The notes: generated by a model not told the origin, from the sequence alone. DNA of 64,000 bases from Halorientalis litorea (GCF_023028225.1 NZ_CP095483.1:62001-126000); one strand, 5' to 3'; counted from the stretch's first letter, positions 26,588 to 36,228 are shown. A program made the numbers and translations.

Positions 26588-27591
26588 TGGCCGTCACCTC
26601 CGGTCTTGTCCGTTGTGTCGCCGTTTGGTGTCCCCGGTCCCCAGTCCACGCCGTCCGCGTCGCAGTGGTGGTCCTTCGGGAGGTCGGGGTCCTCCTGTCG
26701 CTTGAGACAGAACGACGTGTCGTTGCAGGCGTAGACCCGCGTCCCGTCGTCCGTCTCGACTTCCGTGAGGTAGGTGTCCGTCGAGCCACAGGCGCGACAT
26801 GCCTGCTCGGGGAACCGCTCGACCTGAAACTCCTTGTCCTCGAAGGCGAGCGGTTCGACCGAGGTGTGCGGCGGCACGGCGTAGATGCGTGCCTCGCGTC
26901 CCGCCGCGAACACGAACAGGTTGTCCGCGTCGTCGAGTTTCGGTACGTCCCACCGCGGGATGGGTGACGGGTCCATCAGGTAGCGGTCCCCGACCATCGT
27001 CGGGTACCGGGACGCGATGTTGATTTCGCCCCACTCCACGACGTTCTCGTAGAGGTGGACCCACATCTTTCCGTAGTTTCGGTGGGCGTGACGCCGACGG
27101 TTCGCCGCGTCGCTCGAATCCACCTTCCGAAGCGGGTCGGTGATGGGGACTTGGAGGACGAGAATCTGGTCCTCGGTCAGGACTTCCTCGGGAATCCGGT
27201 GGCGAGTCTGAATCACGTCGGCGTCGGTGATGTCCGTCGTCGTCTCGACCTCGGCCGTGTTCTCCGCGAGGCGGCGGATGTTGGCCGCGTTCACCGATTC
27301 GTCGGAGCCTTGGTCGACGACTTTGAACGTGTCGTCCGGCCCCAACAGGGAGAGGGAGGTTTGGATACCGCCAGTCCCCCACCCACGCGCCAGCGGCATC
27401 GGGCGCGAGGCGTACGGAACCTGATGACCGGGCAGTGCGATGGCTTTCAGCACCGACCGCCTGACCTCTCGCTTCGTGTGCTCGTCGAGGTACGCGTAGT
27501 TGTAGCCGTCCAGTCCTTCGCTGTCGAGGGAGTCGAGTGCCGCGTCGACGGACTCCGTGTCGACGGCGGCGTCAGCGTCGATATCAGTCAT
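26584..27591 (-). CDS. phnJ: C-P lyase radical SAM enzyme PhnJ
   Basis: A 335-residue catalytic subunit that breaks the carbon-phosphorus bond using a [4Fe-4S] cluster and SAM. C265-x2-C268 and C289 with C295 six residues later (CNDTSFC) match the E. coli arrangement C241, C244, C266 and C272. Conserved N-terminal segments are FDGYNYAY-like LDGYNYAYLDEHTKREVRR and ALPGHQVPYASRPMPLARGWG. The ATG at 27591 overlaps phnI by eight bases; a GTG at 27597 is an alternative. The C-terminal tail is rich in Asp and Gly. Confidence 0.95.
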   Translation of the reverse strand: MTDIDADAAVDTESVDAALDSLDSEGLDGYNYAYLDEHTKREVRRSVLKAIALPGHQVPYASRPMPLARGWGTGGIQTSLSLLGPDDTFKVVDQGSDESVNAANIRRLAENTAEVETTTDITDADVIQTRHRIPEEVLTEDQILVLQVPITDPLRKVDSSDAANRRRHAHRNYGKMWVHLYENVVEWGEINIASRYPTMVGDRYLMDPSPIPRWDVPKLDDADNLFVFAAGREARIYAVPPHTSVEPLAFEDKEFQVERFPEQACRACGSTDTYLTEVETDDGTRVYACNDTSFCLKRQEDPDLPKDHHCDADGVDWGPGTPNGDTTDKTGGDGQ

Positions 27592-28735
27592 CGTCACTCA
27601 CCTCCGGGGCCGCGGGTTCGTCATCGCGCTTTGTCTCGCCGGTGTCGCCGATGTCGCCGTCCGGCCCTGCAACGCCCTTGCGCTCCCGGATGGACCGGAT
27701 ACGGTCGAGGATGGACTGGAACGTCACGTAGTGCGGGAGTTTGAGGTGTTCGATGAAGCCGAAGGCGTCCATCCCGTCGACCACGTCGAGGACGAACTCG
27801 GCGTCCTCGGCCGGGTCCGACCCGTCGAGTTGTATCGACGCGTCCAGTATCGTGGCGGCGATGGCTTTCCGCTCGTTCCGGCCGAAGGTGAGACCGTACC
27901 CGAAGGCGAACTGCGGGTCGTCCCGTTTCGCGTACACCGGGACGACAGCCTCGCTCTCGCTGACCTCGATGTCGGTAACGGTCACCGTCTCGCCCGTGTA
28001 CGGGTGTTCGATTTTCACCGGTAACCGCCCGACGCGGACCTCCGCGAGCGTCGGGTGGACCTGTCCGTACCCCCGGAGTGCGGAGTAGCCGAGCGCGGTG
28101 ATTGCACCGGTCTCCCCGCGGGCGAGTTCCTGTAACACCTCGTCCCGACTCGCCGGATGGGTCACGGCGTCGCGCGTCGTGTCCGCTGGGTCGCCCTCGT
28201 GGTCTGTCTGCGGTTCGTGGACGAGGCCCTCCTGACGGAGCACTTCGAGGACGTTCGTGAGCGTCTCCGGCGTCTCGTCGCCGGTGTCCCACTCGGCGGT
28301 GGGGTCTTCGGGGGCCGTCTCGTCGCCCTCCGATTCGAGCGCGAAGTCGAGGAGTCGTTGAGTGTAGTCTTTCGTCGGTCCGAGTATCTGCCCGCCGGGC
28401 ACGTCCTTGTAGGCGGGTGAGACCCGCCGCGTCGCGAACATCTCGCTCGGGTCCGCCGGGACCGTCTCGTCCCACCGCTCCAACGTCGAGCGGTACGCCC
28501 GCAGGAGGAAGGCGGCCTCGGCGGTGTCACCCTGTGCTTGCTTGACCGCGAGCGCGGCCAGCCGCGGGGCGTAGAGACCGCCCTCGCTCATAGCCTGCCC
28601 CGCGACTCGTTCGAGTTGCCCCTCGATTTGGGCGACGGAGATGGTGTCGGTGTCGTCGTCGAGTCGCTGTTTCTCGAACAAGTCCTCGGCGCGCTCGATG
28701 ATTTCTTCGCCGGCCGTCACCGCGATGTAGCCCAT
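27584..28735 (-). CDS. phnI: C-P lyase core subunit PhnI
   Basis: A 383-residue subunit that displaces adenine from ATP in favour of phosphonate, with PhnG, H and L. Recognisable segments are MGYIAVTAGEEIIERAEDLFE, MSEGGLYAPRLAALAVKQAQGD, EAAFLLRAYRSTLERW, ALGYSALRGYGQVHPTLAEVR and LPHYVTFQSILDRI. The C-terminal tail is acidic. The ATG at 28735 overlaps the phnH stop (TGATG), and its end overlaps phnJ. Confidence 0.95.
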   Translation of the reverse strand: MGYIAVTAGEEIIERAEDLFEKQRLDDDTDTISVAQIEGQLERVAGQAMSEGGLYAPRLAALAVKQAQGDTAEAAFLLRAYRSTLERWDETVPADPSEMFATRRVSPAYKDVPGGQILGPTKDYTQRLLDFALESEGDETAPEDPTAEWDTGDETPETLTNVLEVLRQEGLVHEPQTDHEGDPADTTRDAVTHPASRDEVLQELARGETGAITALGYSALRGYGQVHPTLAEVRVGRLPVKIEHPYTGETVTVTDIEVSESEAVVPVYAKRDDPQFAFGYGLTFGRNERKAIAATILDASIQLDGSDPAEDAEFVLDVVDGMDAFGFIEHLKLPHYVTFQSILDRIRSIRERKGVAGPDGDIGDTGETKRDDEPAAPEVSDDD

Positions 28736-29286
28736 CAGGCCACCTCCAGCGTGACCGACCGCGGCAGTGCGACGACGCGGTTCCCGGCAGTGAGTATCGC
28801 GTCGACTCCGCGCGGGTACGTCGACTGGGCGTCGGCCACCGCCTCGATTTCCTCGGCCGGAAGCCCCACGCTCACGGCCCGTGTGCCGGGGACACCCGGC
28901 CCGGAGAGGTGTAGCCGTGTCGTTCCGCCTCCCGGCTTTGGGGACACCTGCTCGACGCGGTAGACGACCGTCGAGCCGTCGCTGGGTTCGACCAGCGACC
29001 CACGGTCGAGGTCACGAACGTCCCACGACGGGACGCCGTCAGCGTGAACGACGTCCGCGTCCGTCGGGTCGGCCGCCGCGAGCCGGCCACTGGCCGCCAG
29101 TGCCGCCCGGAGGCTCTCGTCCGGGGTGTGGACTGTCACTTCGTGGTCGACAAGCGTCGCGGCGACGGCGTGGTCGCCGCGTTCGCCCGGCACGTGCTGA
29201 ACTGTACCCGGCCGACTCATCGCGTCACAGAGTGCTCGGAACGTCGCCCGCGTGTCGTGAACGGTGTCGAGGCCGAGTGCCCTCAC
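28735..29286 (-). CDS. phnH: C-P lyase core subunit PhnH
   Basis: A 183-residue core subunit. I place the start at the GTG at 29286 (VRALGLDTVHDTRATFRALC), which overlaps the phnG stop as GTGA; a longer in-frame start at 29340 would overlap phnG by 58 bases. Family segments are FRALCDAMSRPG, HGDHAVA-like GDHAVAATLVDHEVTV and YPRGVDAILTAGNRVVALPRSV. It pairs with PhnJ and PhnI in the core complex. Confidence 0.93.
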   Translation of the reverse strand: MRALGLDTVHDTRATFRALCDAMSRPGTVQHVPGERGDHAVAATLVDHEVTVHTPDESLRAALAASGRLAAADPTDADVVHADGVPSWDVRDLDRGSLVEPSDGSTVVYRVEQVSPKPGGGTTRLHLSGPGVPGTRAVSVGLPAEEIEAVADAQSTYPRGVDAILTAGNRVVALPRSVTLEVA

Positions 29287-29726
29287 AGGTCGTCCTCCAT
29301 CGTCTCGAACTCGACTGCCGTGTGTTTGCTCTCGTTCCACTCCTCCCTGCGTTCGGTCTGATGGCGGTCGGCAACCCGTTCGAGTTCGGCGGTCAGTTCC
29401 GACTGCTTCGGGTGGTCACCGGCGACGGCGGCGTCGACGATAGCCCCGGAGAGCGCGGCACGTTCTGCTTTCCCCGGAACCATCGAGAACCCGCGCGCGC
29501 CGCCCAGTTCCACCTCCGCCGGCGTGACGACGACTTCCCCGAGGTTGAACAGTCGGCGTTCGACCGGTTCACGGACCTGTTGCATCAGCAACTGCGGCTT
29601 CGGCTCCTGTACCACCGCCAACTGCGGGTCGGATTCGAGTACGCCGTTGGCCATCCGCGCGAGGGCGTCGTCCTCGCACGCGGCGAGTAACTCGAACCTG
29701 TCCGCCCTGTCTGCTGGGTCGTCCAT
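29283..29726 (-). CDS. phnG: C-P lyase core subunit PhnG
   Basis: A 147-residue subunit and first gene of the minus-strand C-P lyase operon. It has the segments RFELLAACEDDALARMA, PKPQLLMQQVREPVERRLFNLGEVVVTPAEVEL and GFSMVPGKAERAALSGAIVDAA, typical of PhnG. Its stop overlaps the GTG of phnH. The 226-base gap to phnD contains the divergent promoters. Confidence 0.94.
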   Translation of the reverse strand: MDDPADRADRFELLAACEDDALARMANGVLESDPQLAVVQEPKPQLLMQQVREPVERRLFNLGEVVVTPAEVELGGARGFSMVPGKAERAALSGAIVDAAVAGDHPKQSELTAELERVADRHQTERREEWNESKHTAVEFETMEDDL

Positions 29727-29952
29727 GGAATCGGATAAACGAATCCCGGATTACGACTTAACACTACGCTGGGTACTCTCTATTCCCGTGAGCCGGTCGC
29801 GTACCGACACCCGTCCCAAGTCAGATAGTACAGACGAGTATAGACTAGAGACTGCACGAGGATGCCAGAACCCGAACTCGTCTCCGGGGTTCCCGACCCT
29901 TTGGACTCTACGCAGACAACGACTATCGGGGTACTGTTGTTTGTCCCCGTCG
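29727..29952. other. Divergent phnG/phnD promoter region
   Basis: No gene is seen. A TTAAG on the minus strand near 29757 lies about 30 bases before phnG. On the plus side GTATAG near 29839 is far from the phnD ATG. A shared control region for uptake and cleavage genes is likely. I found no strong palindrome in it. Confidence 0.45.
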
Positions 29953-30978
29953 ATGGCAGACACCACACGGACGCGAGCGGCGGATGGCACGGAACGAACG
30001 GACACGAGTTCGACACGGCGGAAGTTCCTCGGTGGGGCGAGTGCGGCCGCCATCGCTGGCCTCGCTGGCTGTACCGGCGTCCTCGGCGGGGGCAGTTCCA
30101 GCGACGTCGAGGAAGTCACGATGCTGCTGACACCGGGCACACCGGCGGACGCCCGACGACGGTACAAACCCGTCCAGAACCTCATCAACGGCGAGGTAGA
30201 CGGCGTCGACGTCGAGATGCAGGTCCCGCAGGACTACTCGGCAATCCGACCGGCTCTGAACAGTGAGCAGGCGGAAATCGGGATGGACGACATCACGCTC
30301 ATCTCGAACCCCGACCTCATGGACGTGTACGGCACGACGGTCACCGGTGGGTCGGCGTTCTACTTCTCGATTATGCTCACGAACGAGGACTCGGACATCG
30401 AGGAACTGTCCGACGTCGAGGGGAAGACCCACGCGTTCGCCGACCGGCTCTCGACCAGTGGCTCCATTTTCGCGCTGTATGCCCTTCAAGAAGAGGGCGG
30501 CCTCGACATCGGGGACGCGCCCGACGGCGACCCGGTCGACTTCGAGGGGTCGTGGTCCAACCACGACATCGCGCTGGAGAAACTCGGCAACGGCGAAGCC
30601 GACTCCGCCACGACGTGGGGCGGGAACGGCCTCCCGCACATCCCCGAGTCGTACCGCTCTGAGTTCCCCGACCGAGTTCTGGACAAGAGTTCGTTCCTCG
30701 ACACGCTCGACACGGAGAGTCCCAAGTTCCGACCGTTCTGGTTCTCCTTCCCCATCCCGAAACAGCCGATGTACGCCCGCGCAACGTGGGAATCGGACAA
30801 GAAAGAAGAAATCAGGGACGTTCTCGTGAACTCGGACCAGTCGCTCATCGAGGAGTACTATCCCGAGGACTACAACGAGGAAGAACTGCCGTTCACGACG
30901 CTGCAAGACACCTCGATGGACGCGTACCAGCCGGTCATCGAGCGACTCAACACCGTCGGCGTCGAGCTCGGCGAGTAA
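29953..30978 (+). CDS. phnD: Phosphonate-binding lipoprotein PhnD
   Basis: A 341-residue substrate-binding protein of the PhnD group. The ATG at 29953 leads into a Tat signal (STRRKFLGGASAAAIAGLAGC) with a lipobox Cys and a Gly/Ser linker. The mature part shows TMLLTPGTPADARRRYKPVQNLI near its start, then GKTHAFADRLSTSGSIFALYALQ and PIPKQPMYARATW. It should be anchored outside the membrane and deliver phosphonates to PhnE. phnC follows after 23 bases. Confidence 0.93.
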   Translation: MADTTRTRAADGTERTDTSSTRRKFLGGASAAAIAGLAGCTGVLGGGSSSDVEEVTMLLTPGTPADARRRYKPVQNLINGEVDGVDVEMQVPQDYSAIRPALNSEQAEIGMDDITLISNPDLMDVYGTTVTGGSAFYFSIMLTNEDSDIEELSDVEGKTHAFADRLSTSGSIFALYALQEEGGLDIGDAPDGDPVDFEGSWSNHDIALEKLGNGEADSATTWGGNGLPHIPESYRSEFPDRVLDKSSFLDTLDTESPKFRPFWFSFPIPKQPMYARATWESDKKEEIRDVLVNSDQSLIEEYYPEDYNEEELPFTTLQDTSMDAYQPVIERLNTVGVELGE

Positions 30979-31001
30979 CTACCACCCGCCTTTTCAGTAC
31001 T

Positions 31002-31787
31002 ATGAGTACACTGACAATCGAGAATCTGACAAAGGAGTACGGTAACGTCACCGCTGTGGAGGACGTATCCTTCGAGATAGAGGACGAGTTCGTCGTCCTG
31101 CTGGGCGAATCCGGTGCGGGTAAGTCTACCCTGCTTCGGTGTATCAACGGCTTGACCGAGCCGACGAGTGGCGACATCTATCTCGACGGCGAGCCACTGA
31201 GTGGTTCGAACTCGGATGTCGGGATGATTTTTCAGCAGCACAACCTCGTCGAAGGTGTCTCGGCGTTCACGAACGCGCTGACTGGCTCGCTCGACGACAC
31301 CAGCACTCTCGAAAGCATCTTCCAGTGGCAGGACCGCTCGACCAAAGAGCGGGCACTGGAGGCACTCGACACCGTCGGCCTGCTCGACGAGGCTGACCAG
31401 CAGACATCCCAGATGAGTGGTGGCCAGCAACAGCGGGTCGGCATCGCGCGGGCACTGGTACAGGAGCCCCGACTCCTGTTGGCCGACGAACCCGTGGCCA
31501 GTCTCGACCCGTCGAGTGCCGAGACGGTGATGGAGTACCTCAATGAGGCCGCGGACTCGGCGGACGTGACGACGCTCGTGAGCCTCCATCAGGTGAACAT
31601 CGCGGCGCACTTCGGCGAGCGATTCATCGGCCTCCGGGACGGGAAACTCCTGTTCGATGTCGAGGACGACGAACTCACTCCTGACCTCATCGACGACCTG
31701 TACGGGAGCGTCGAAACGGTCGGCCTCGCGGACCACGACGACACGACGGACACCGACAGAGACAGGGACAAGCGGGTGGAGGCATGA
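31002..31787 (+). CDS. phnC: Phosphonate ABC transporter ATPase PhnC
   Basis: A 261-residue ATPase. Walker A is GESGAGKST, the signature [17 protein letters not shown], Walker [16 protein letters not shown], and [26 protein letters not shown] is typical of PhnC. The C-terminal tail is Asp/Arg-rich. It overlaps phnE by four bases (ATGA). It energises phosphonate uptake with PhnD and PhnE. Confidence 0.94.
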   Translation: MSTLTIENLTKEYGNVTAVEDVSFEIEDEFVVLLGESGAGKSTLLRCINGLTEPTSGDIYLDGEPLSGSNSDVGMIFQQHNLVEGVSAFTNALTGSLDDTSTLESIFQWQDRSTKERALEALDTVGLLDEADQQTSQMSGGQQQRVGIARALVQEPRLLLADEPVASLDPSSAETVMEYLNEAADSADVTTLVSLHQVNIAAHFGERFIGLRDGKLLFDVEDDELTPDLIDDLYGSVETVGLADHDDTTDTDRDRDKRVEA

Positions 31788-32785
31788 GTGCGGACCGGTC
31801 ACGGCTGGGCGCGCTCCAGCGGTACCTCGGACTCGGGGGCGGAGGCGACTCTGCCGTCGAACAGAAACTGACGGACATGAAGCGGAGCAAGACGCTCCGC
31901 CGACTGTACACGGGGCTCGGCATCGTCGTCGTGGCCGTCATATTCAACGCCAGTCTCGAAGCCGTCGGCTTCTCGCTCACGGAGCTGTTCAACCAGATTC
32001 CGCAGTTCATCCAGGCACTCGGGGAGTACTTCCCGCCCACGACGTACTTCGGCTTCATCCCGTTCGTCGACGTGATGCAGTACTGGAACTTCATGCTCGC
32101 AGAGGACCTGTTCGGTGCGTCGCAGGTGACGCTCGCCATCGCCATCGCCGGGACCATCCTCGGACTGCCGCTCGCGCTCTTTTTCGGGGTACTCGCCAGC
32201 GAGCGCGTCATCCCGTACCCGCTCAACCTCCTGTTCCGCGCGACGATGAGCCTCATCCGTGCCATCCCGGCACTGGTGTGGGTACTCATCCTCATCCCGC
32301 TGGGCGGTGTCTCGCCGTTCACCGCGACGCTCGCGGTGATGATAGACACCACCGGCTACCTCGGACGACTGTTCACCGACGAACTCGAAGAAATCGCCGA
32401 CGGCCCCATCGAAGGCATCCAGTCGACCGGTGCTGGCCGGACTCAGATAATCTCCTTCGGGATGCTGAGTCAGGTGTTCCGACAGTTCATCGCGTGGACG
32501 GCGTTCGACCTCGAACACAACGTCAGGGTCGCCGTCGGCCTCGGTCTCATCGGGGCTGGCGGTCTCGGACTGGAACTCGACATCCAGCGCAAGACGTTCC
32601 ACTACACGGAGATGATGGCGTGTATCATCCTCATCCTCATGCTGACGGGGACGGTGGAACTCCTCAGCCAGCGCGTGCGCTCGTCCCTCCGTGAGGACGA
32701 CGACGTGGAGACGAAGGGCGTCATCGAGACGCTCCTCTCCCAGCCGGTGAAAATCGTCAAGTCGATGGCCGGACGGCGAGAGTGA
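31784..32785 (+). CDS. phnE: Phosphonate ABC transporter permease PhnE
   Basis: A 333-residue permease. Hydrophobic helices begin near residue 45. The transmembrane core has [28 protein letters not shown], and the coupling region reads [33 protein letters not shown], the EAA loop of PhnE proteins. [14 protein letters not shown] lies near the end. It is a membrane subunit of the PhnCDE importer. Confidence 0.93.
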   Translation: MSADRSRLGALQRYLGLGGGGDSAVEQKLTDMKRSKTLRRLYTGLGIVVVAVIFNASLEAVGFSLTELFNQIPQFIQALGEYFPPTTYFGFIPFVDVMQYWNFMLAEDLFGASQVTLAIAIAGTILGLPLALFFGVLASERVIPYPLNLLFRATMSLIRAIPALVWVLILIPLGGVSPFTATLAVMIDTTGYLGRLFTDELEEIADGPIEGIQSTGAGRTQIISFGMLSQVFRQFIAWTAFDLEHNVRVAVGLGLIGAGGLGLELDIQRKTFHYTEMMACIILILMLTGTVELLSQRVRSSLREDDDVETKGVIETLLSQPVKIVKSMAGRRE

Positions 32786-32787
32786 CG

Positions 32788-33453
32788 ATGCAGTACATCG
32801 ACGCTCACGGTCCGAATCGGACGGTCGAACTCAGCCCCGAACCGACGTTCCACGAACCGGTTCACATCTCCGAGAGCGAACTCGGCGAATGGACGGAACT
32901 GCGGGCCGGAGTCCGGGTTCATCACTCGACCGTCGACGACTACACGTACCTGATGGAGCGCGCCCAGTGTGACCACACGACTATCGGAAAGTTCGGCAAC
33001 ATCGCTTCGGACGCGCGCCTCGGCCCCACGAACCACCCGATTCACCGCCCGACGGCCCACCACTTCACGTACCGGGCGGAGATGTACGGCCTCGGGGCCG
33101 ACGACGAGTGGGTGTTCGACTGGCGGGCGGACCAACCGGTCGAAGTCGGTCACGACGTGTGGGTCGGCCACGGCGCGACAGTCCTGCCGGGTGTGTCCGT
33201 CGGGAACGGTGCCGTCGTCGCGGCCGGCGCGGTAGTGACCGACGATGTGGCACCGTACACCGTCGTCGGCGGCGTTCCCGCGGAGCAAATCGGCCGTCGG
33301 TTCCCCACCGAAACCGCCGCCCGTATCGACGCCACGGAGTGGTGGCACTGGGACCACGACACGCTCGCCGAGCGACTCGACGCGTTTCGCGACCTCGATA
33401 CATTCCTCGAACGGTACGCTCCCGCGACGGCCGACGCACCGGCCCTCGACTGA
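32788..33453 (+). CDS. Phosphonate-operon hexapeptide-repeat acyltransferase
   Basis: A 221-residue left-handed beta-helix acyltransferase. Imperfect hexapeptide repeats are visible around [28 protein letters not shown] and later [31 protein letters not shown], followed by [17 protein letters not shown]. This matches the phosphonate-metabolism transferase family often found in C-P lyase clusters (PhnO-like in role, different fold). It may acetylate aminophosphonates before cleavage. A GTG at 32782 overlaps the phnE stop as GTGA and is a good alternative start. Confidence 0.85.
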   Translation: MQYIDAHGPNRTVELSPEPTFHEPVHISESELGEWTELRAGVRVHHSTVDDYTYLMERAQCDHTTIGKFGNIASDARLGPTNHPIHRPTAHHFTYRAEMYGLGADDEWVFDWRADQPVEVGHDVWVGHGATVLPGVSVGNGAVVAAGAVVTDDVAPYTVVGGVPAEQIGRRFPTETAARIDATEWWHWDHDTLAERLDAFRDLDTFLERYAPATADAPALD

Positions 33454-33577
33454 TGCTCTCCTCTCGCCGACGCGCTTCCGCCGCCGCCACACTGACCGGG
33501 CGATGGAACACCTCGAAACCGAACGGCGGCAGCGAATTTGGAGAAAGGCCAACAGTGAGTACCTTCCGCTGACGGTA

Positions 33578-34522
33578 TCAAATCATGACGTGGTCCGGCC
33601 GAACCCCGGAGTGGAGGCGGACGGCGATTTCGGCCGCGTGGACCCAGTAGTAAATCGCCCGCTCCAGTGCCCGGGTGACGGTCACGAGATACCCGTACAC
33701 CCCCGGGTCGTAGGCAGTGATGAGTTCGAAGAGTTCGTCCAAGTCTCGGTGTACCGTCTCCTCGTGGGTCACGAGTTCGTCGTACGCGCCGAGGTCACCG
33801 TCGAACAGGATGGCACGGAAGGACTCGTTTATTTCCGCGCCCGCGGCGAAGATGTCGCGGACGCTCCGTTCGACCACACCGGTCGCGTCGACTTCCTGGG
33901 TCTCGATAACGTCGGTGATGAAACACGCGCGGTCGCCGACGATTTCGAGGTTCGTCGCGACGGTGGCGAGGTCCGAGGCGACCCGGTTGCCGGGCCAGTC
34001 GGTGGTCAGCGTGTAGGATTTCAGTTCCGAGAGGACCGCCGAGTACCGCTCGTTGGTCAACGACTCCAGTGCCGTCGCAGAGCGGTCCGGGTCCTCGCCG
34101 ACGAACACTGTCCGCGCCGCGTCGTACTGCGTCGCAGTCACGTCGTCGAGTCGTTCGAGCAACGACAGGACGGCCTCACCTCTGTCGGTGGGCCTCGTCA
34201 TCGACGTGTCTGAGGCGTCGTCTCGCTCCGAGTCGATACTCGGCGAGTCGTCACCCTCACCGACCGGTTCGAGCCGCGATATCACGTCCGCGTTGTCGTA
34301 CACGGCGGCGTCGTCGACGACGTACGCCTTCCGAACGATATCGTCCTGTTTCAACTCCTGCAGCAGTTCAGAGAGGTACTGCTCGGAGATGCCGACTTGC
34401 TCCGCGAGGTCGGCCTTCGTCTCCGGTGCGGTCCGCTCGATGGCCTCGATAATCTGTGCGAGTGTCGCGTCACGGCCCTGTGGCGCGACATCCCGGGGAC
34501 TCCGCCACGTTCGTTGGGACAT
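33578..34522 (-). CDS. HTH-PhoU domain regulator
   Basis: A 314-residue protein with an N-terminal winged helix (ATLAQIIEAIERT, then TKADLAEQVGISEQYLSELLQELKQDDIV). An acidic linker follows near residues 90-110. A PhoU-like helical bundle covers about 120-310, with METAL-type residues in DLATVATNLEIVGDRACFITDVIE and YLVTVTRALERAIYYWVHAAEIAVRL. Such proteins link DNA binding to phosphate signalling in haloarchaea. It is divergent from a second PhoU gene and convergent with the phnCDE operon. Confidence 0.82.
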   Translation of the reverse strand: MSQRTWRSPRDVAPQGRDATLAQIIEAIERTAPETKADLAEQVGISEQYLSELLQELKQDDIVRKAYVVDDAAVYDNADVISRLEPVGEGDDSPSIDSERDDASDTSMTRPTDRGEAVLSLLERLDDVTATQYDAARTVFVGEDPDRSATALESLTNERYSAVLSELKSYTLTTDWPGNRVASDLATVATNLEIVGDRACFITDVIETQEVDATGVVERSVRDIFAAGAEINESFRAILFDGDLGAYDELVTHEETVHRDLDELFELITAYDPGVYGYLVTVTRALERAIYYWVHAAEIAVRLHSGVRPDHVMI

Positions 34523-34717
34523 ACTCGCAGGACCATGCGGGCGGGAATAGGGCTGTTCACCCTACTGTTCGGACTGCTATATACTCCATAGACCCGCCTG
34601 CCTGCACGGTGGTTCGACCCGCTCACGTGGACTGTCCGTACTGATATAAACCAATCAATATCGAACAAGTCCCCTCATATCAACAATAAGGGTAGCCCAC
34701 TCCCGAACGGTTTCTAT
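34523..34717. other. Divergent promoter region of the two PhoU-type genes
   Basis: A minus-strand TATATA at 34578-34583 lies about 55 bases before the HTH-PhoU start. On plus, GATATAAA at 34643-34650 lies about 70 bases before the second start at 34718. The centre is AT-rich. No palindrome was found. Confidence 0.45.
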
Positions 34718-35731
34718 ATGGAGACCCGAAAAGTTCAGCTCTCGGGCGGGACTACGTACACCATCTCGCTACCAAAGTCGTGGGCCACGGAACACGGCAT
34801 CGAATCCGGGTCGGCCCTGACGCTCCACCCGAACGGTGACGGGACGCTCCTCGTCGAACCGACCGGTGGACGCGATGCCGCCGAGCGCACGCTCTCCGTC
34901 GACGTCTCAACGGACGGTGAGACGGCGATTCGACAGCAGGTCCACGCCGCACACACCGTCGGCGTCGACTCCATGACGCTCGTCGATACGACGGGACATC
35001 CCGCCGACCGACGCACACTCGTCGAGCAGACGCTCGCCGGCCTCTCCGGGTTCGAGGTGTTACAGGTCTCTGACACGCGCATCAAACTGACCAACCTCAT
35101 CGACGCCGAGAACGTCAACATCAGGAAGAGTACGCTCCGACTCCGGTTGGTCGTGCTGGCGATGCACCGCGACGCCGTGACTGCAGTCGTCGAGGGCGAC
35201 GAGGAACTGGCGCGGCGCGTCGTCGAGCGTGACAACGAGGCCGACAAACTGTTCGCGATGGTCACGCGGCACTTCCGGCGGTCCCTGACCGACCTCCACG
35301 AGGTAGAGAAACTGGACCGGAGTCGCGACGAACTCTTCGAGTTCTACTACACTGCCCGGCAGTTCGAGCGCGTCGCCGACCACGCGGAGAAAATCGCGCG
35401 GTTCGCCATCGAACCCGGTGCCGCCATCTCCGAGGAGTACGCGACACTCCTCTCTGACCTCGGTGCGACCGCTCGGGATGTCGTCGACGATGCGGCCGAC
35501 ATCATCCTCACAGACGCCGGTATCGACGCGGCCGTCGATGTCTTCGACAGACAGGACCGGTTCACCGACCGACTGGACGACATCGACCGTGACCTCTACG
35601 AACACGACGTGCCCGGCGAAGCGTACGTGCTCGGGTTGGTCATCGACAGCCTCCGGCGGACAGCCGAGTACGGGGTCAACGTCGCGGAAATCGGCCTCCA
35701 GCAGGCGACGCGAGAACAGGTCGACAGTTGA
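34718..35731 (+). CDS. phoU: Phosphate uptake regulator PhoU with AbrB-type N-terminus
   Basis: A 337-residue protein. The N-terminal METRKVQLSGGTTYTISLPKSWATEHGIESGSALTLHPNGDGTLLVEP is a SpoVT/AbrB-like swapped-hairpin DNA-binding domain. Two PhoU-type helical repeats follow, with ERDNEADKLFAMVTRHFRRSL, ARQFERVADHAEKIARFAI and LRRTAEYGVNVAEIGL as the metal-binding positions. In haloarchaea this architecture is linked to phosphate transport control. Its position beside phn genes suggests it reports phosphate status to them. Confidence 0.87.
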   Translation: METRKVQLSGGTTYTISLPKSWATEHGIESGSALTLHPNGDGTLLVEPTGGRDAAERTLSVDVSTDGETAIRQQVHAAHTVGVDSMTLVDTTGHPADRRTLVEQTLAGLSGFEVLQVSDTRIKLTNLIDAENVNIRKSTLRLRLVVLAMHRDAVTAVVEGDEELARRVVERDNEADKLFAMVTRHFRRSLTDLHEVEKLDRSRDELFEFYYTARQFERVADHAEKIARFAIEPGAAISEEYATLLSDLGATARDVVDDAADIILTDAGIDAAVDVFDRQDRFTDRLDDIDRDLYEHDVPGEAYVLGLVIDSLRRTAEYGVNVAEIGLQQATREQVDS

Positions 35732-36125
35732 CTGCACGGCCCGGGTCGCGTTGTCCTCGGAGTCCGCCGTCCGCCCGCAGTATATAGGGATACGTTCTGT
35801 TATAGACTGCTCGGACGTGTACGTCCTATCACGTACCGGTAATATAAACGAGTTTACTGTGTAGGGTCGCCGTCTCACGTGGTGACGCACTTTCAGACCG
35901 CTGGCCCGAACGGGGGGCACCCACCTTGATGACAGTCCCTCCTAGTACCGGTTGCCGTCGGTCTGTCCGCCCTACCAGTCAGGTGTGCGTTCTGTCTCAG
36001 AGCGGTACACACTCGATTGGAGCCATACACTCACGTCGAGTCCCGCTGACTGCCCGCCACCGTGTTCGACCGAACGAGACAGACCGCTGGGGCTGACGGT
36101 GGACGGCGTGTGTCACCCCGTCCGT

Positions 36126-36163
36126 CCGTTCTCGGCACAGTGTCCACACCCCGTCGAGAACGG
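36126..36163. repeat. Perfect 9-bp inverted repeat upstream of ars operon
   Basis: CCGTTCTCG at 36126-36134 pairs with CGAGAACGG at 36155-36163 over a 20-base loop. It ends 45 bases before the ars TATA box. It may be a terminator for an upstream transcript or a distant regulatory site. Confidence 0.5.
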
Positions 36164-36208
36164 CGTCTCCCGCACGAAACTGGTCTGCCCGCTCCGTCCG
36201 ACCGAAGG

Positions 36209-36228
36209 TTTAATTGAACAGCTGTTCA
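36209..36228 (+). promoter_or_regulatory. ars promoter with ArsR operator palindrome
   Basis: A TATA-like TTTAATT at 36209-36215 is followed immediately by the perfect 14-bp palindrome TGAACAGCTGTTCA at 36215-36228. The ATG of arsR lies at 36240, so transcription is probably leaderless. A dimeric repressor bound here would cover the space between TATA box and start site. Confidence 0.75.

Noticed and set aside
30786-31001. Extended N-terminus for PhnC
   Set aside because: The upstream in-frame codons overlap the end of phnD in another frame; the ATG at 31002 gives the standard PhnC start.
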